Origin: Hymenobacter sp. BRD128
GTDB lineage: Bacteria; Bacteroidota; Bacteroidia; Cytophagales; Hymenobacteraceae
DNA length: 64,000 nucleotides
Direction of reading: 5' to 3'
Assembly: GCF_013256625.1 (NCBI RefSeq)
Contig: NZ_CP053908.1
Span: forward strand, 1,488,001 to 1,552,000
Shown here: positions 62,022 through 64,000 of the stretch, in pieces
Layout of the letters: each line of letters opens with the position of its first letter
Numbering within the stretch: the stretch's first letter is position 1
The notes under the pieces: generated by a model
Seen by the model: only the letters and a program-made list of their open reading frames with translations
What the model was told of the DNA's origin: nothing
Database searches by the model: none
Position numbers and translations under genes: made by a program

Positions 62022-63362
62022 CTACCCAAACTGCAGCTGCGCCGCCAGCACGTGCTTGCACATTCCGCGCTGGCCCTGGTGCGCGGTAAACCACTGGCAG
62101 GTGCAGCGCGGGGGCTCGGGGCCGCCCACCAGCACGGTGTGCCACACGTCGGAGCCGCGCACGCGGGCCTCGGTGCGGCCGCCGGGGCCGACGCCCACCA
62201 GCTGCACTTCATCGGGGGCGGCGAGCAGGGCACGGGCGTTTTTGAGGCGTGGGTTGAGCTGCAAAATGCGGTCGGTGCGGAAGGGCAGTCGGCGGTAGAA
62301 ATACTGATTTTCCGTGAGGTCGAAGCCCAGCAGTCCTATGGCCGAGAGGCTGGCGCAGAGCCGCGCCACGGTGCCCGGCGCCAGGTCGTGGGTTAGCCCG
62401 AAGAGCGTTGGGTTAAACATCTCATTGGCCCGAAACAGGTTCTTGGCCCCGCTGAGCCACTCGGCGGGCAACTCGTCGAGCAGTTCGCCCAACTGGGTGC
62501 CTTCGCCCGAAAAGCCCCGGCTAGCCCCGGCCGACAGCGCCAGCAGAAACTCGTGGCCGCCCCCTAGCTCCAGCACCACGGCGCTGGCCTGGCCGTCGGG
62601 GGTGCCATATATACGGGCGGCCTGGGCGAGCGGCAGCAGGCCATCGAGCAGGCGCAGGCGGTGCGCGCCGCCCACCCACACGGCCCCCGGCGCCGGCACC
62701 AGGCCGAAATGCGGCCGCGCCCCGCGCAGCGTCAGGAAGGTATCTACCTTGGCCGCGCCGGCGGGCAGGCTTTGCAGCAGCTGCGCCGCTTGGGGCCGGG
62801 TGAGGCGCAGCTGCTCGTCCATCTGGGCCAGGTAGCCCTGGGCGGCGGTGAGGCCCTTGAGCCAGCGCAGGGGCAGGGCCACCTTGCGCTCGGTCACGGT
62901 GCCGGCGGCGCGGGTCAGCGCTACCGCCTGCTGGCCCACTGCGAGGCTCACCGGCTCGTGGCGGCCGATGCGGGCCAGCGCGTTCACCATTGGCTCGTTG
63001 AAATCGAAGTTGGTCGTGCCGCTGGCCACAAACTCGCCGGCGAGCGCGGCCGGGCCCAGGTCGAGGCGGGCGTACACGCCGTTGCACGACGAAAACGCCT
63101 CGAAGCGCAGCCGTTCCGCGCCGGCCGTCACAATGGGGTCGCGCAGCACCGCGCCCAGCGGCACGAACCGCGCCGCCACCACTTTGGCTAACGTGCTTAG
63201 CCCGCGGGCCGCCAGCCATGAGTCGCGCAAGTGCCCCTGAAAAAAGCAGGCCGCCCCGCCGGCTGGGCTTTCCTCGGCGTAGGCAGCTAGCTGCAGAGAA
63301 TTGCCGTTAGCTGTGACTAGTAGGGCCGATGGCGCGGCGTAGGCATACGTGAGGTCCGACAT
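62022..63362 (-). CDS. SWIM zinc-finger protein
   Basis: This is a cytoplasmic protein of 446 residues with a SWIM zinc finger (CxCx(n)CxH) near its C-terminus: CTCQWFTAHQGQRGMCKHVLAAQL. The rest is an uncharacterised domain with strands and helices (NFDFNEPMVNALARIGRHEPVSLAVG, VWVGGAHRLRLLDGLLPLAQAARI, SGAKNLFRANEMFNPTLFGLTHDLAPG). SWIM fingers bind DNA or proteins. Proteins of this shape are found next to HEAT-like proteins and, in other bacteria, next to MoxR-type ATPases and VWA proteins; the last two are not seen in the window. The ATG at 63362 is clear. The upstream region is AT-rich (63400-63470) and probably carries the promoter for this gene and the HEAT-like gene. Confidence 0.85.
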   Translation of the reverse strand: MSDLTYAYAAPSALLVTANGNSLQLAAYAEESPAGGAACFFQGHLRDSWLAARGLSTLAKVVAARFVPLGAVLRDPIVTAGAERLRFEAFSSCNGVYARLDLGPAALAGEFVASGTTNFDFNEPMVNALARIGRHEPVSLAVGQQAVALTRAAGTVTERKVALPLRWLKGLTAAQGYLAQMDEQLRLTRPQAAQLLQSLPAGAAKVDTFLTLRGARPHFGLVPAPGAVWVGGAHRLRLLDGLLPLAQAARIYGTPDGQASAVVLELGGGHEFLLALSAGASRGFSGEGTQLGELLDELPAEWLSGAKNLFRANEMFNPTLFGLTHDLAPGTVARLCASLSAIGLLGFDLTENQYFYRRLPFRTDRILQLNPRLKNARALLAAPDEVQLVGVGPGGRTEARVRGSDVWHTVLVGGPEPPRCTCQWFTAHQGQRGMCKHVLAAQLQFG

Positions 63363-63507
63363 GGCGAGGAATTGGTGAGCCGTTTTCGTTTAACAAAGAT
63401 GGGGTGTTGTGCGCAATTTTACTAAAATTATTGGCAAAAAATGATAACAAATTTCCCCTTACTTTTTCTGCGGTTAGCACCGCCGCCCGGCAAACGTACC
63501 TGCTGAC

Positions 63508-63897
63508 CTAGTTCACCTTAGCCAGGCTACGCCGCGCCCGCAGCCGCTCCGCCCCCAGCACCACGGCCGCGCCTAGCGTGTAAGCCAGCATATCGCCCCA
63601 CGCAAACTGGCTGCCCAGCACCAGCCGCGCCACCCGCGCGTGCTGCCAGCCTAGCCAGGCGAGCAGGTGCAGCGCCTGCGTGGTTTCGATGGCGTAAGAA
63701 ACCAGTAGCGCCGCCAGGGCAACGAGCCCGGCTGGCACCCGCCAAATGCTTTTGAGCAGGCAGTAAAGCAAGACGGTAGCCAGCGTATCGCCGAGATAGG
63801 GCCGCACCAAGCCGTCGTGTACAAAGCGCGCAATAAAAATTTCCAGCGCCAGCAGGCCCGCCGCGAACAAGGCGTAAGTGTAATTCCAACGCACCAT
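63508..63897 (-). CDS. DUF2809 membrane protein
   Basis: A 129-residue protein with four predicted membrane helices. The order is the DUF2809 pattern: an N-terminal strand and helix (MVRWNYTYALFAAGLLALEIFIARFVHDGLVRPYLGDTLATVLLYCLLKS), then a conserved ALLVSYAIETTQALHLLAWLG and the terminal FAWGDMLAYTLGAAVVLGAERL with the conserved GD. This resembles VanZ-like proteins but is shorter. No function is known. It lies upstream of the SWIM gene on the same strand with 145 bp between, so it is probably separate. Confidence 0.88.
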   Translation of the reverse strand: MVRWNYTYALFAAGLLALEIFIARFVHDGLVRPYLGDTLATVLLYCLLKSIWRVPAGLVALAALLVSYAIETTQALHLLAWLGWQHARVARLVLGSQFAWGDMLAYTLGAAVVLGAERLRARRSLAKVN

Positions 63898-64000
63898 CGC
63901 CTAGCCTTGCGAAGCGGGCCAAACCCGGGCGTGGGGGCAGCCCGCCGGAACCGACGACGGAGCTGCTCCAGAGGCAACTGGCGCCGCATCGAGCGCCCGG

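Noticed and set aside
63898..64000. Short minus-strand frame at the window end
   Set aside because: It overlaps the DUF2809 gene in another frame and shows no protein character. What lies beyond the edge is unknown.

Overview
The window reads as a chromosomal segment of a GC-rich Bacteroidota bacterium, most like Hymenobacter or a close Cytophagales relative. The pointers are a lipidated TamL-like BamA homologue beside a TrmH methyltransferase, DUF2911, DUF1294 and DUF2809 proteins, S9 peptidases, many lipoproteins, promoters of the TAnnTTTG type, scarce Shine-Dalgarno sequences, and AT-poor genes broken by a few AT-rich islands. The genus is an inference; no rRNA gene is present to settle it.

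Layout. 0-5.4 kb: metal efflux (an RND pump fused to a TolC-like outer membrane factor, its adaptor, and a VIT-family transporter). 5.5-6.4 kb: an ohrR-ohr peroxide-stress operon with a candidate operator. 6.7-12.7 kb: a BamA-like barrel, a CLC-F type fluoride exporter preceded by a clear fluoride riboswitch, an SPFH protein and an OmpA protein. 12.9-20.2 kb: gatB, a TlpA-like thioredoxin, a tRNA-like gene with an abnormal anticodon arm, thioesterase, pcm, a sugar-phosphate transferase and riboflavin synthase. 20.3-24.9 kb: PAP2 phosphatase, hemF, a fused E1 alpha/beta 2-oxoacid dehydrogenase, and an IS5-family element sitting on its stop codon. 24.9-39.1 kb: tamL/trmH, an ECF sigma/anti-sigma/outer-membrane-protein set, peptide deformylase, S9 and M20 peptidases, barstar-like and CoA-binding proteins, and a COG2509-like FAD enzyme. 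39.3-46 kb: an accessory patchwork with AT-rich genes, a tandem repeat, an IS630-family element, a NUDIX gene and a MITE-like repeat. 46-64 kb: gpmA, a Dna2-like nuclease-helicase, regulators, a VanW-glycosyltransferase fusion, UvrA2, and a large HEAT-like protein next to a SWIM zinc-finger protein.

Two dispersed non-coding repeat families run through the second half: a roughly 81-96 bp palindromic REP-like element (four copies) and a roughly 176 bp MITE-like element (two copies plus one short relative). Both sit between genes.

Reading frames are broken in nine places by what looks like one missing G or C in a run of 4-6. This affects the VIT, E1 (twice), sigma, M20, FAD, nuclease-helicase and HEAT-like (twice) genes. 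The uniform signature suggests base-calling error more than gene decay, so these entries are described as the restored genes. Two lesions do not fit that pattern and may be real: a 14-bp tandem duplication that pushes a lipoprotein gene through its own terminator, and an in-frame TGA in the HEAT-like gene. The last 100 bases hold the start of nothing I can name.
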